Source of the DNA: Diphasiastrum complanatum
Taxonomy: Eukaryota > Streptophyta > Lycopodiopsida > Lycopodiales > Lycopodiaceae
Assembly: GCA_029204225.1 (NCBI GenBank)
Contig: CM055100.1
Span: 14,326,538 to 14,388,537, forward strand
Direction of reading: 5' to 3'
DNA: 62,000 bases
Positions 21,818 through 33,379 of the stretch are shown piece by piece; within the stretch, counting starts at the first letter, position 1; each line of letters opens with the position of its first letter. The position numbers and the translations under genes are program-made. Below the pieces are notes generated by a model. The model worked only from the letters and a program-made list of their open reading frames with translations, was not told the origin of the DNA and did not search any database.

Positions 21818-23859
21818 AAGCTTTTAGAAATTGTGTTCACAGGTCCATGAAGTTTGTTCCGACAGACCAGACCTTTAGCTGTATAAACTTGTTATTGTAG
21901 GGTGACAGTAAGTCCTTTCGTAGTATGGCAGTTCCTTGCTTGGAAATTGTTTACTGATTTATTATATCCACAACATACAATTTGATAAACTTTGGTTAGG
22001 ACCCATATTTGCTGTGAGCATTGTTCTATAACTCCAAGAATGCCCATCATTTGGCCAGGCAAATTAGGGTTAACCTTTCTTTTTCTTGATATCTTGTTTA
22101 ATAGTTTGACAATGAATTATGTCTTCTTACATATATTGATGTCGCACATTATGAATGTAGATCAAGTTGCCAATGTCAATTGTGAAAAACTTGGCTTGAA
22201 AGCTTGAGATGATTGCTCCTTGAAAATTTAATACTTTCACTTGATTGACATGGTATTTTGACAGCATTTGCTCTTGAAAGTAGACTACCCTTTCTAGAAC
22301 TTGATTTGGCTATGTAGATACTTGTTGATGGCTTGCATGGATTCCCCACATATCAGAAGATATTCAATCAACATATTTAGCACAAGGATTTACATTGCAT
22401 TGCAAGTCTTAGTTATTTGATAAAAGTGAGAGTCGTAGATCTCAAAAGGCTCTTTTACTAAATAGTCTAGCTAAAGGTTTTTCAGTGACATGAAACATTA
22501 GGTGGGATTTATTAGAGAGTGACAAGTTGTTTATGAGCTCAAGCAAGAGGTGCAAGGACTTCACTTTTTTAAGGTTGTAAGACTTGGTCCAATGGCTTAT
22601 GACATTAGCTACTTGATTTTGGTGACCAAGGCTGCCATGAAAAATTTCAAATATTGTACAAAGCTCTCTTAATGTTTCGTCATTTTTGGAAACAACCATT
22701 CTTACAGAGGTATAGGAAATCGATATATTTATGTGATCTATGTATGTGGAGTGACTCGTCGGCAAGACAAATAAGGATGAGATTGCATAAAGTGTATGTC
22801 AAATATGGAAGTCAAATTTGCAAGCCATTGTTTGATAACCTGCAGGCTTGCTTTGGAGGCAACCTCTATTATCTCCTATGTGTGTTTATTCTTATTTCTC
22901 ATGTGTTTTCATTTAAGCAGTGTCTTTATTAATTGCTATGCAAACACTTAATTGCATGCCACAATCTTACAATACAAGAAGCCATAAAATGTTATGCAAG
23001 TATTTAATTTGAAGCCAAACAATAGTAAAGTACAAGAAGATAGCTTGTGAAAAATATGTTATCCAAAAATATCAACTGACCTGTAAAAACACGTGCAAAT
23101 TTTTGTTTCCTGCTGAAATTGCTAGCCCACGAAAGGAAAAGGCTACATAAAAAACAACACAACTGGTATAGAATTCTTGTCCATTGATTTGTTGCCTTAC
23201 AATTCTGTTTGCAAAGATACAACATGAAGTGAAATCAATACCACTAGTTTATTAGAATCTTTCACAAATATGTTGTTTAAACCCACAAGTGTATCTCCTT
23301 GAAAACCCATACCTTCACAACACAAAAAGCAACACAATCATTCAAATTGTAAAACACCATGATTTGGCAATTTGATACTGTATTGCAAACATGATTTTTA
23401 CTAAGTTCAGAAAGAACAAAAGTATGGAAGGAAACTCAATAGTCTTTTGCTATGTAGGCAGGGCACTGCACTTTACACTATCAAATTGATTGCGTACTGC
23501 TTGCTTAGAATATAAATATTTGAAGAACGTTTTAAAATTGTTAATCAAATGAGGAGAAGGTGTGGCAAGAAGACTGGACCAGACATTATGGACACTATTT
23601 TTGGATGTTTAGGGTCATAGATTCCTAACCAGCCATTACAACCTCGTCGAAGATGAATAAATAATTTTCTGCCGATTGTCTCTCAACTACCCCACAACAA
23701 TACTACCTTTTCGTAGTTTTATAAACTCATGATGCTATTAAAGAACCAGGTTATTGTGCAAGTCAAGGAGCGCATTCAATCTCTTTCTCTGTAGGCAGTG
23801 GCCACAAACGGCACCAACATCGAGGAACAAAGTCCACACGTTGTTAGAGCTTCACCTGC
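21818..23859. other. AKR 3' flank and intergenic DNA
   Basis: About 2 kb. The first ~100 bp should be the AKR 3' UTR; no unambiguous poly(A) signal stands out. The rest is AT-rich with only short frames. A 107-residue minus-strand frame at 22442-22765 does not resemble a protein I know. Confidence 0.5.
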
Positions 23860-24215
23860 AATTCAAATTGTCACCTTTACACACTTCAACTGAAAGCGTC
23901 GTTATCCCAAGGTTTTTAATATTGAGATCATCTTTTGTCATACCAATGCCTCGATCCTTAATTGTAAGGATCTCTAATTGTAAGGATCCCTTTGTCCCTG
24001 CCTAGTTTTATCTGAAACTCAAGTCTTGCCTCATCCCCTTCTCCAACAATAGCCTTATCAGTGAGAGAGCCAGAACATCTGACGCATTGGAAATATGTTT
24101 TGGAAAAAAATTGTCCCTGTTGTTGTACAGAGAGTTGATGATGATATTCATCAACTTGGACACCTCCGCCTAGAACTAAAGTTTGATCTTCGCATGGTGC
24201 TGAAGGTGAAGGTCT
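23860..24215 (-). pseudogene. HSP90/endoplasmin (GRP94-like) N-domain fragment
   Basis: Read on the minus strand in three frames, this is the ATPase-domain start of an ER-type HSP90 chaperone. Visible in order: EVSKLMNIIINSLYNNRD, then SNASDVL, then LTDKAIVGEGDEARLEFQIK, then KDRGIGMTKDDL and KNLGI. These match the conserved order of plant GRP94. A deletion shifts the frame between SNASD and LTDK, a 16-bp tandem duplication near 23960-23990 shifts it again, a TAG replaces the expected Gln just before AEVSK, and similarity fades after GDNLNC. A dead fragment; whether it is retro-derived or transposon-captured cannot be told. Nothing of the rest of the gene is nearby. Confidence 0.85.
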
Positions 24216-26256
24216 CTTTTCTCCACGCCGAGCAGGAGGATTGAGATTCGTGAGTTGCGTAGGAGGAGAAGATTCTTGAGGAACCATATTGACAATGAAA
24301 GAGAGAATCCCGACTGTAGAAAAAGGTCGGTTGCTGTAGCGAGGGCTGCTTCCAATCCCCAAGAGATAATTTGCATGTCAATCAAAGAGCAAGGACAGGC
24401 TTTCTAAAAAAGCCAATGCACAAACGATGCTTCTGAGGTTAGAAGGAGCAAAAGCTATATACAGTGCACAGTGAGAAGGCTGAAGGCAAAGCAAGAAGAA
24501 CCCACAAACAGAAGCCAGAAGGCAAAGCAAGGACAGGATAATTGTAAAAAGCTAAGCAGAAATGATAATTGCTTGAGAAAGTGATCACTCTAATCTATAT
24601 GTTGAGGAGGTCACTGGCCATCAAGAGTAATGGGCTACTGGAACTTCAAAACTTTGTGATTCCCTGCTAACTGTCCAATCGCTGAAGCTCTGAAGCTGAG
24701 CGCTGCCTTGAAAACGTTGTCTAACAGCTCGCTACAATCCTACCTTTGGATGGGTTTACTTTGGTCAGCCTTCAAGCCAACTTTGGTAGATCTAATATCA
24801 GACTAACATCTAATATCAGACTAACTATTCTACCACAGCAGCTACACACACCATCACTACTCTAGCAGGAAAAATCCATAGGTGCCTAAGCAGGGAGGTT
24901 AATCCCTTAAGGGTCGCAGCAGATTTAGCCAGATTTAGCATGGGTACAAATGCTTCTGACAATGCAGTTTAAGTTTTCTTGAACTAGCAGACATTTCTGC
25001 AGGAACTAACTTCGTTAGAGTCTCAGAAGATAACGCTATAAAATATAAAATAATCACTGTGGCCTACTGCCAGAGGAACACAGGTAAAGACGGATTGAAA
25101 GATCCTGTAGGATTGGCCCCCAGTGCACCATCCTCTATTTACAGACCTCCATGCAGAAGAATCAGATTAAACAGATATTCTAGCAGAATGAATCAAGGTA
25201 CCTTTGAGGCAACACAAGCTTCAACAGATGCTCCTATAGATGCAGAACAGAAAGTGTATAGTTTTAACTTACACAATATGCCAATCTTATGCCATTTAAG
25301 AATTCATCTTTCAGCAGAAATTTCGACCTCAGATCCAACCTGAGAGTCATTTGTTTACTTTGAAACTGACTAAAATGGGTTGTCATCACAATAGCCTTTC
25401 ATGATTTAGATCAGAGGCTTATGATTCTTTTTCAAGGTAGCATTTCTGAAGGCTTCTAGCCGTGTGCTAATTACTCCAAGGCCTATCAGAAGCAAGAAAA
25501 ATCATAATTGTTGTCATACTCGGAGTATCTATTTCCACATTATTTCTCATCCACCATAGCTTATCTTCTGCATACACAGAGGATTAATTCCACTGATTCT
25601 ATGTTCAACAATTTGCGAGTTCCACAAGAGGATTAGTTTATGAAGAAGAAACTCCAATCCTCAATTTGCAAATTTGGGATAAATACGTAGGCATTAATTA
25701 AAGACCCCCCTCGTCCATAGCTAAACAGCCGTTAAGTTAGATTCAGCTTTGTGCCGTTTCGTTTGCAATGGTTCGTTGAACGGATGCCTTCTTCTCCATT
25801 GTAATGGACGCTTGCCCTCGGACGCATAGTAATATACATGTTTGTTTTAGTTAATACTCTCTCTTTCGTTGTCTGCCTGCTCTCCTGCTACTGCTGCGTA
25901 AAACATCAACATGGTATAGCTTCCTTCATCGTTATTGCCTTGTGATTGATACCTCCGTGAAGTGCATGACTTAGTACTCACCTTCTTCACGCGTGACGCA
26001 TCTTTAACGAATGCCTCCTCCCTGATTGGCTGGAGCATTCTTGTTCTACGATTCAGTGTTCTGTGGTCTGTCCACGTGAAAACATGCCCCTGCTAAGCAA
26101 GCGGTTTTCCTGTGGCTCAAAGAGATGAGAGACTCTACAGCATGACTTCTACTCTTTATGAAATAGGTGCTCTTATGAATCTCAAACCGAATGGCCCATT
26201 CAAAGTTCCAGTCTACCATTTATGGAGATCTGTTTACTTGTTGCTGTTAATTTGAG
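24216..26256. other. intergenic DNA, no gene recognised
   Basis: Two kilobases of mixed sequence. A plus frame at 25059-25343 (94 aa) has no recognisable motif. At about 25912, AACATGGTATAGCTTCC resembles a damaged copia PBS (TGGTATCAGAGC with three bases lost), so part of 25700-25911 could be an LTR for the gag relic at 26449; weak evidence. Confidence 0.4.
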
Positions 26257-26407
26257 CATTTGTCTGACAGGGGTCGCGGTGCTGTGGGTGTGTTCATGGC
26301 AAAAGCAACATTGCCTATAAAGAAGTGATGTTTCATTTGTCTGACAGGGTCGTGGTGCTGTGGGTGTGTTCATGGCAAAAGCAACATTGCTTATAAAGAA
26401 GTGATGT
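26257..26407 (+). repeat. 77-bp tandem duplication in gag leader
   Basis: Two nearly identical units beginning CATTTGTCTGACAGG and ending TATAAAGAAGTGATG, immediately upstream of the gag start at 26449. A TATAAAG word occurs in each unit. Confidence 0.85.
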
Positions 26408-26448
26408 CTGCTCTTGTTGTTGCTTGAAGTGATCAGGGTGATTCAAAC

Positions 26449-26795
26449 ATGTCTTTGTTTACAGAAAGGTTCACCGTTGAGAAGTTCAATGGACAAAACT
26501 TTCATACCTGGCAGGTCACGGTGAGAATGCCCTTAATCGAAAGAGATGTGTGGAGAGTGGTTGATGGCAGTGAGCCTAAACCTGCCCAAGATGCTGACCT
26601 GCAAAGCAAGTGGGAGCACAAGGATGCCAAAGCCTTGTCTAATGAAATCCAAATCCAATTATCCCCTTGAGAAATCGGCACTCCAACTAGGATTTGAGCC
26701 TTCAAGTGCTTCCAAATCGATGTAAAGCTTGCCTCCATTCCATCCACTTGCATCTTAGCCATGTAATGATCACCCAACAGATAACTAAGATTAAT
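26449..26795 (+). pseudogene. copia gag fragment with inverted middle segment
   Basis: 26449-26668 on plus encodes a gag N-terminus, MSLFTERFTVEKFNGQNF with HTWQ and DAKALSNEIQIQLSP. From about 26670 to 26795 the minus strand reads YLLGDHYMAKMQVDGM... and HLKAQILVGVPIS, which looks like the later part of a gag domain. This suggests the next gag segment is present but inverted. The N-terminal half is secure; the inverted half is suggestive. No protease or polymerase follows. Confidence 0.65.
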
Positions 26796-26799
26796 GTAC

Positions 26800-27717
26800 A
26801 AATGAAAAAATAGGAGAGACTAGTGGATGCAAAAGCACCCAATCAACTAGAGATGCATCATCCAAGAAGACTAAAACCTCACCCCCGAGCCATGGTATGT
26901 GAAAGCACAAAGAAAGAGAGGAGGCAGGTAACTAAGAACTGAAAACCAAGGATGATAGAGGGCAAGTTTCCACAAGTATACATAGAGTCCTCAGTCTAGT
27001 AACATGTGCATGTGCTCATACAACCCTCATGCAATCCAGATTGATTTTCCCATGCAATTATCATTCGTACAACCGTCACACACCGCCATTCACTGCTCCA
27101 CATGTCTCTAAATGGAGTTTGAGTCCTCACACATTCAATAAACACACTCTTGGCCCGCATGGAATAATAAGGTCCAAAATATCATGCCACTGGAGGTTGG
27201 GTAATTAGTAATTACGTAATAACAAAATTATTTGAGGCATTTACAACAATCATATAAGGAAGCAGTGTATTAATTGGAATCAAGACTATTAATTAGAGGC
27301 TCTAGTTCCCTAGGCACATATTTGTAGAACAATTTTCTCAGAGAGGAAAATAGGCTCCCATATACAACAGAATCCAGATTAGTCCAGGTATCTCATTAAG
27401 TTTTCAGTTACTACACACTGCACAGGCATGTAATATTTCTCATGTTCTCCAGCTGTGTGCAGCTAGCTTTTGGGGCAAATGAGGATCTTATCGCAGATTT
27501 CCTAATTAATCAATCTCAGGCTTTTTTCCCATCTTCTAGCAGCTATTCTTCAGATCAACGTACGACACATAAGGTGACAACAATAGTTGCCATATTTTGA
27601 TACAGTGGGAGGGGAGATAGTAGTGATGAGGCCATGAGGGAGCCTATTCATTATCACAAGCTTTGTATTAGGCCGTGTTTTCTAATGGTAATCAATTTAT
27701 CACACCTTAAATTCTTT
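26800..27717. other. intergenic DNA, no gene recognised
   Basis: AT-rich sequence with no convincing frame, repeat or RNA gene. Confidence 0.5.
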
Positions 27718-27837
27718 CATACACTCACATTAAGAACCCAAATGGGTTGTTCAGTTGGTTAGCTTGACATCCAAAGGTTTCTTTGGTCCCAAGTTCAAGC
27801 CTCCCCGTGGAAACCAAGAAACATACACTCACGTTAA
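27718..27837 (+). mobile_element. short tRNA-derived SINE with 16-bp target duplicate
   Basis: An 88-bp body (27734-27821) is bracketed by CATACACTCACATTAA (27718-27733) and CATACACTCACGTTAA (27822-27837), one mismatch in 16. The body contains an A-box-like GTTCAGTTGGTTAGC (27749-27763) and a B-box-like AAGTTCAAGCC (27791-27801), the split RNA polymerase III promoter of tRNA-derived SINEs. It ends in a short A-rich tail. It has almost no body beyond the tRNA-like head. A degraded tRNA gene is an alternative, but the long target duplicate favours a SINE. Confidence 0.85.
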
Positions 27838-28424
27838 TAGGCAAGACATCTATTGAAATAGTTTACCACATTTTCTGTTCTCACATGAAAGGCAATGTTT
27901 CAAAGGTAGGAGAGAGTTAATGGCATTTATCCAGCTAATAAATTTATCAAGCCTTTGTCAGTCCCTGGATTGATACAGTTATTGGATGACCTTATCACCT
28001 AAGCCTTTATAGAAGCTCGTAGGTTGTGGATAAGAATAGGTTATCGTAGTCTCAACTTTGATTGTAGCTTCTTCCTCTAGAGCAAGATATTCACTTATTC
28101 AGTTTTCCCTCTTCAGTCTTTGTGAGGGTTATGCTCCATTCAAAATTTCAACGTCACTTCAGAAACACCAGATTTGGGATTTCTAACGAGCAGTTTTTCT
28201 AGGAACGTTGGGTGAGGACACTAAAAATCGAGAAATACCATTGAAATTACAAAGATTCCCATCACAGCTCGAAAAGTTTAGAGTATTTTTTCTGGAAACT
28301 GACTGGAACTGTACCGCAATCAATGGGCTACTGAATATTAAACTAGAGGATAAAATAAAATATTGCCCTGCTCCCCATTTTCTTATCTTCAAAAGAGCAG
28401 CCCTTTCCATTGTGGATCCCTTAG
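27838..28424. other. intergenic DNA, no gene recognised
   Basis: No motif or repeat recognised. Exons 3-5 of the inverted AKR copy, which should lie here or below on the minus strand, are absent. Confidence 0.5.
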
Positions 28425-29690
28425 ACTGATCTGCTGGTTACTGCCAGATTTGTCAGACTCAGCTCTACTCTCCTTAACAAATTTTCCCTGTTCCAGTAAT
28501 GGAGTAAGCCCAAAAAAAGCAGCATGATACAAGTTCTTCTCACAAAACAGCTTAGATTTTGAGAATTACCAACCTAATGAAAGCAAGCATGCCTCATGAA
28601 TTTCACTTATTCTACTGGGATAAATACCTGAGCAAGCTGAAAAGCGTTGAGAACTAGGGAGGTAAAACCATGTTTCAAACTGATATACTTTCTATCGAGC
28701 TTGTATATCGTGGTTAACCACTACCGTAGAGACATATGAATACTTCAAAAATATTGACTATGGAAGGTGAATTGTCACACTTACTGAAGACTCTCTTTCA
28801 ATGCCACCAAAGCTCTTTCGGGATCGTGATGCGTATTCCAAAGCTTGGTGGTAACAAAAATTTCATCACGACTGACAAGGCCTTTTTGAAATGCTTCTTT
28901 AAAGGCTTTTCCCAAGGCCGTCTCAGAAGTATAAAGACTGGCCGTGTCGAAGTGTCTATAACCAACCTGCATGGGGATCTCATCAATTTCAATATATATA
29001 TCAAGTCACCAGGGAAACAGAATTGCACCCAGTAGTCAGTTTTTGTACTGCCATAGAGGTTAAAGCCTTTCAAGGGCGGCTTCACTTTGGTGACACATAC
29101 ATTTGCTAGAATATCTAATCCTCCAGTCAGATAAGCAAGATAACTACATCTAAAGAAGTCAAATTGCTGTAAGTATACAATGCATACAGAGGTGAATATA
29201 TTTTGTGATAGAAAAGAGGAAAGAAGAATAACATTAATTTTCGTTTTAATCCATCCTTAGCTACATATTGAAATGCTTTTTTTTGTTTTCTTTGTGGGTA
29301 TATTGGGGAAGGGATCTGTAGAATCTCTTCCAAATGAGTAATGCTAATAAAAAGACTCAGCTGTTATAGTTGCTGAAATTCCCATAGCAGAACATTGTTT
29401 CAGGAGCAGTGATAAGCACCTCCAAAGCATAAAGAACTCCCTCCACCACAGAAGATTCTGAATCACTTGGTCCAATGACTGTACCTAAGCCCAGAGAAGG
29501 AATGAAGGCTCCTGTATTCAAGACGAAATTGAGTGGAGTTTCACTGCCCATTTCAACCAGATCTGCTTGCATGCGTGTAGGTACTTTGAAATATCAAAAT
29601 CAAAGCGGAAAGAGTAGCGGCTATCTACGAAATATAGTGATCGAGAATCAGAAATAACGGAGAATTGCTTGATTCCTCAATCAGCTCATA
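28425..29690 (-). pseudogene. inverted partial AKR copy (exons 1-2 only)
   Basis: Exon 1 is complement(29420..29551), starting [16 protein letters not shown]; exon 2 is complement(28785..28966), with [15 protein letters not shown] and FVTTKLWN. Both exons are open, equal in length to those of the intact gene (132 and 182 nt), and keep GT-AG sites. The shared block runs from about 7418 in the intact gene's 5' flank to about 9007 in intron 2. Intron 1 is shorter here (453 versus 810 bp). No exon 3, 4 or 5 follows, so His118 and the cofactor loop are missing. Cofactor motif GLGT is intact here, unlike in the full gene. A truncated transcript remains possible, but a working enzyme is not. Confidence 0.9.
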
Positions 29691-29749
29691 CTCTTATGTT
29701 CATATTTGAAAAGAGAGGTCCTTCCTGGCACGGAACCCATGACGCAAGG

Positions 29750-29990
29750 CACACGTCATTGTCCGCCACGTGTCACTAAGCATGGCGACCACGAGTCCGT
29801 CCAATGCCATAAGGACCCCACTTTTCAAAGATTAACACGTGGATAGTCATTCACATTAAGATTTACACGTGGATTTTTGTAGTGCATCTTCTAGATGATC
29901 TACTTCTTTTTGGAAGACTTTTACTTATAAACTAGCAACTCAATTTTGTCCAAGACTTTTACTTGTAAATTAGCAACTCAATTTTGTCCT
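29750..29990 (-). promoter_or_regulatory. upstream region of AKR copy: G-box words and 38-bp repeat
   Basis: Contains CCACGTGTC near 29766 and two ACACGTGGAT words near 29835 and 29865, which carry the ACGTG core of plant ABRE/G-box sites, plus two 38-bp direct repeats (29915-29952 and 29953-29989) of AGACTTTTACTT...CAATTTTGTCC. It is 200-440 bp upstream of the ATG of the partial AKR copy. Regulatory role is inferred only. Confidence 0.4.
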
Positions 29991-32112
29991 GCCAGCATTG
30001 CAGGACGCAAAAGCAAAAGCGACCGAATTACGATGCTTAATGAATTTGATTAACATGCGGTGTCCAGTGTAGAGACAAGAACAAAATCAAGGCAAAAGTT
30101 GACAAAGAGTAACATGAATTAAAGCCATTAAATATTCACAAGCTTAAAGTGAATTAAAAGCATCAAATATTTACAAGGGAATGATATTTTGAAGTTTCCT
30201 CATATGCAAGATCGTCGTTTAGGGTACCAATATTTTCGCGAACTTAAAGGGTGACCAGCCAGGTTATTGCAAACTTTCATATTCTGAGATTTGTAGATCT
30301 TGATATAAAAGTTCTCTAATCTATTTGCAATTGGATGATCTTCGACAATTTCTAGTATTTCTACATGAAAGACATCCAAAAAAACTATTGTGTGTCCTGT
30401 CAAAAAGCAATTTCTTGGGTGGCTTTCAAGCATGCTCTTGCACACGCCTATGTAAGTTGGTGGTTTGTCCAATGTAGACCATCTTGCCAACACGTGATGC
30501 TATTTTTTATAGTGTGATGTACTCGTTCGCGCTCTTTTCGGGGGGGGGGGAGGGGGAGGCGAGAGGTCCTGCAAGAAAGATGTCATTTCGATTATGAAGA
30601 ACTACATCGTGGAAAAAGATTCGTGTTGAAATAAAGAACACAGAGTGCAGGTGCGCATGCATACCTCTGTGCTGGAAGGTGGTGGTTGAGTTGTTTGTTG
30701 CGAAATTTGGAGATCCATGGGCTGCTATTTGTCAGTATGCAATGGATATTTAGATGCACAAGAAGCTGCATGTATAACATTATGTAATTTAGAGTCATTG
30801 AAAATGACAAACCCGTGAATCAGTCATTGCAATGTTTGGTGTGTCAGGGATCTCTCTCTCAAGGATTTTCAGCACAGTCTCAATGGAGATTGGGCCATCA
30901 ATGAGGCTGCCTTCCAAAATCACTGCTAATTGCATTCAATTACGCGCGGCTCATCCCTCTCCAGTCAGAAATTGCAATATTATACCCAAAGTACAAGTTG
31001 CGGATTGCATAGTATCCGCTATCAGAGTGAGCTTTGAAATGCTGAATAGCAGCCCGATTTGTTTGTATTGAGGCTAGAATTGGAATCGCAAACAACTTGT
31101 AAAAATGCTTTAAAAATCTTGGAAACACAACATAGAAAACATGCCATTTTCGTAAGTTTAAATTGCCAATAACGAATATAAAAAAACTGAGAAAAAAACC
31201 AAAACAAATACAATTTTGTATCTTCTATAGGATCTCCATGATGTTGATGCACATAAGCTTCTCTAGCATGTTTCTGCGTTGTAATAAAAGTGCTCATTGT
31301 GTAGTTGCTGAGGAAGCCGTTCTTGTATTCACTCAGTTCAATCCCACATGCATTCAAAAGGAACATCTGTTGTGTGGAGGGATAAATACATACCTCGTCA
31401 AGTTGCTCCGAAGCCACACCTACTAATGTTTTTGTTTCTTTTTTCAGTTCGCGAAGTAGCTATCAAAGAATTCAAGAGTATATATCATTGCGACATAATG
31501 GAATGCAAAAATGCTATGGATACATTTTTTGGGACATTGCATTACATGAAAGAACAAAAAGAAAATGATGTACCTCTTTTGCCTCCGTAATCTCATGTGC
31601 TGCCATGTTAATGACCTATTTTCAAACATAAGGAAAAAATGGCAGAGCATGTGCTTTACATATGGAACACGGAAAATAAATACTAGAAATAAATTTAAAG
31701 AATGCACGCACCTGATATTATTCCATGAAAGGCAGGAAGGTGAAGTGTGCACATTTGACAACATGATCCAGAGTAACATATTTCAAAGCACTTCATTTTT
31801 TTGGATTTTAATGATATATTTAATTTACAACCTTGTCTTCTACTACATCAACTGAAACCAACTGAAACTAGTAGAGTCTAGATGCTGCCGAAGATTCTGA
31901 TTTTAGATTGATTCTCTGATCAGGAAATCAAAAGTGCTGCAGCAGCAACGCAAGATACATTATGTCACATTCTGCATCTCCTCCTATATCATCGTCTTCA
32001 CATTCTCGGTCTACTGAACCACAAAAAATATTACAATAAAGAAGCAAGTAATGTAACAATATGAACATGGGATGTATTGATAGAGATAAATTAGATTGAC
32101 AAAATGTTCTAT
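29991..32112. other. intergenic DNA with one exon-like segment
   Basis: Mostly AT-rich with a poly(G) run near 30540. On the minus strand, about 30807-30935 encodes ILEGSLIDGPISIETVLK then LEREIPDTPNIAM and a stop, preceded by a possible acceptor (TTAGCAG); the composition looks protein-like but I cannot assign it. A minus frame at 31190-31417 (EQLDEVCIYPSTQQM...) is also unassigned. No other feature recognised. Confidence 0.35.
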
Positions 32113-32640
32113 TCATTTACAATAGGTGATATGGAAGTCGTCAGGAGTCAATTTACGTGTGATGAATATGTGTTCTCGTTTAGTAACTCGAGACAACATC
32201 ACATAGGTTAGGCCTGGGCAAAATGTTTTTTGAATGTCAAGAATGGTAGTGCCATGGATCGTTGTGCCTTGGGATTTATGGGCTGTGATGGCATATGCCA
32301 ATGTCAGTGGGAAGGTACATTTGTAGTAGGTTTTTGAATCATACCTAATTTTGCGCACTGTGGACGGAGAAACTTTTATTTTTCTATTGGTTGCATCAAG
32401 TTTAATCGAAATAGAGTCTATTTTCTTGGCATTTGTTGACCACACGAAGTCTTCGATAGTTCTAGTTGTTCCATTCACAACTCCATTTTGTATGTCCAAA
32501 TTTGCAAGAATCATGACCTTTGCATTCTTCACAATATTTTGTAATTGATGGAATGCACAATCCAAGCCATGATTTCAATTCCGGCTCGTCTTCTGCATTT
32601 GTTTTCACGGGCACTTTTGTAATGTCATGTTCTTGAAAGA
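32113..32640 (-). pseudogene. PIF1/Helitron-type helicase C-terminal fragment
   Basis: The minus-strand frame from 32565 to 32113 reads AKVMILANLDIQNGVVNGT, FPLTLAYAITAHKSQGTT and TYVMLSRVTKREHIFI. These are the late motifs of the PIF1-like superfamily 1 helicases, with the HKSQG and LSRV signatures. Upstream, NAEDEPELKSWL lies in another frame (to about 32640), so one frameshift separates it. The Walker A and earlier motifs are absent. Such helicases occur as host PIF1 and as the Helitron Rep-helicase; no Rep domain or Helitron end is seen here, so the source is open. Confidence 0.8.
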
Positions 32641-33379
32641 TTTTTTGCAATGCATATTGTCATATTTTCTTACATTTTCTATGTGGTTACATATGATTGT
32701 GACATCAAAGTTGATCATTTGCAAGAGTTGGTTAAAGACCATCGACAAATCACTGATAAGGAGTTCCAGAATCCATATTTACCCAATGCCAGAGAAGTTG
32801 ACAAGTCACGGACTAGCCAACGAGCGAAAACAAAGGCCATCGCCTCACTAACATATTTTACGACGATAGGAATAAAATCATGGCTGAGTCGGCATAAATA
32901 CTTAGATCTATTTGTAATGTAATGTCAAACACCCGTAGAAGGCGCACTGTACTCGTAAGCCTATGGCACAAGAAATAAAAGTAGATCTATGCTCGAATGG
33001 GCCTCAAATGAAAAAGGGCCCAAGCAGTTTGAAATGCAATTTGGCTTAAAACTTTTTAGAAAAGTTCTTATGGCACATGGTTTTTGGGTGAACCAAAAAT
33101 TCCAACCCTAGCCTTGTCTATAAAGAGGGATGTGACACCATTTTGTAATCACTTTACATTGTAAAGAATAGAGATTGAGAAAGAGAGAAGCCTCCTCCTA
33201 CCTTTCTTACTTTGTGAAGCCGCTCTTTTTTGCTTGTGTATGATTGATCATGGATGTGTTGTTGTTTAATCATGCTATCACATTTTAGAATGATCATTAG
33301 CACTTGCTTTCATCCAACTAATGCTTCCCTCGCTTCTATTCACATATAAATTGCTTCATTTTTCAAGCTCTCATGCAAA
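32641..33379. other. unassigned; LTR-like stretch
   Basis: TGTCAAACACCCG near 32924 and CTATAAAGAGGG near 33118 resemble the start and TATA region of an LTR that would end before 33380, but no PBS or partner is visible. A 90-residue plus frame at 32650-32922 (DHLQELVKDHRQITDKEF) is unassigned. Confidence 0.35.

Noticed and set aside
22442-22765. 107-aa minus-strand ORF downstream of AKR
   Set aside because: No motif, no start or promoter context, length expected by chance in AT-rich DNA.
27734-27821. Functional tRNA gene
   Set aside because: A- and B-box-like words are present, but no complete cloverleaf or acceptor stem could be built, and the 16-bp direct repeats indicate retroposition.
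27838-28424. Exons 3-5 of the inverted AKR copy
   Set aside because: No LIHWP, GVSNF, VNQVEVHP or ELWDGE coding sequence is found on minus here or down to 22000.
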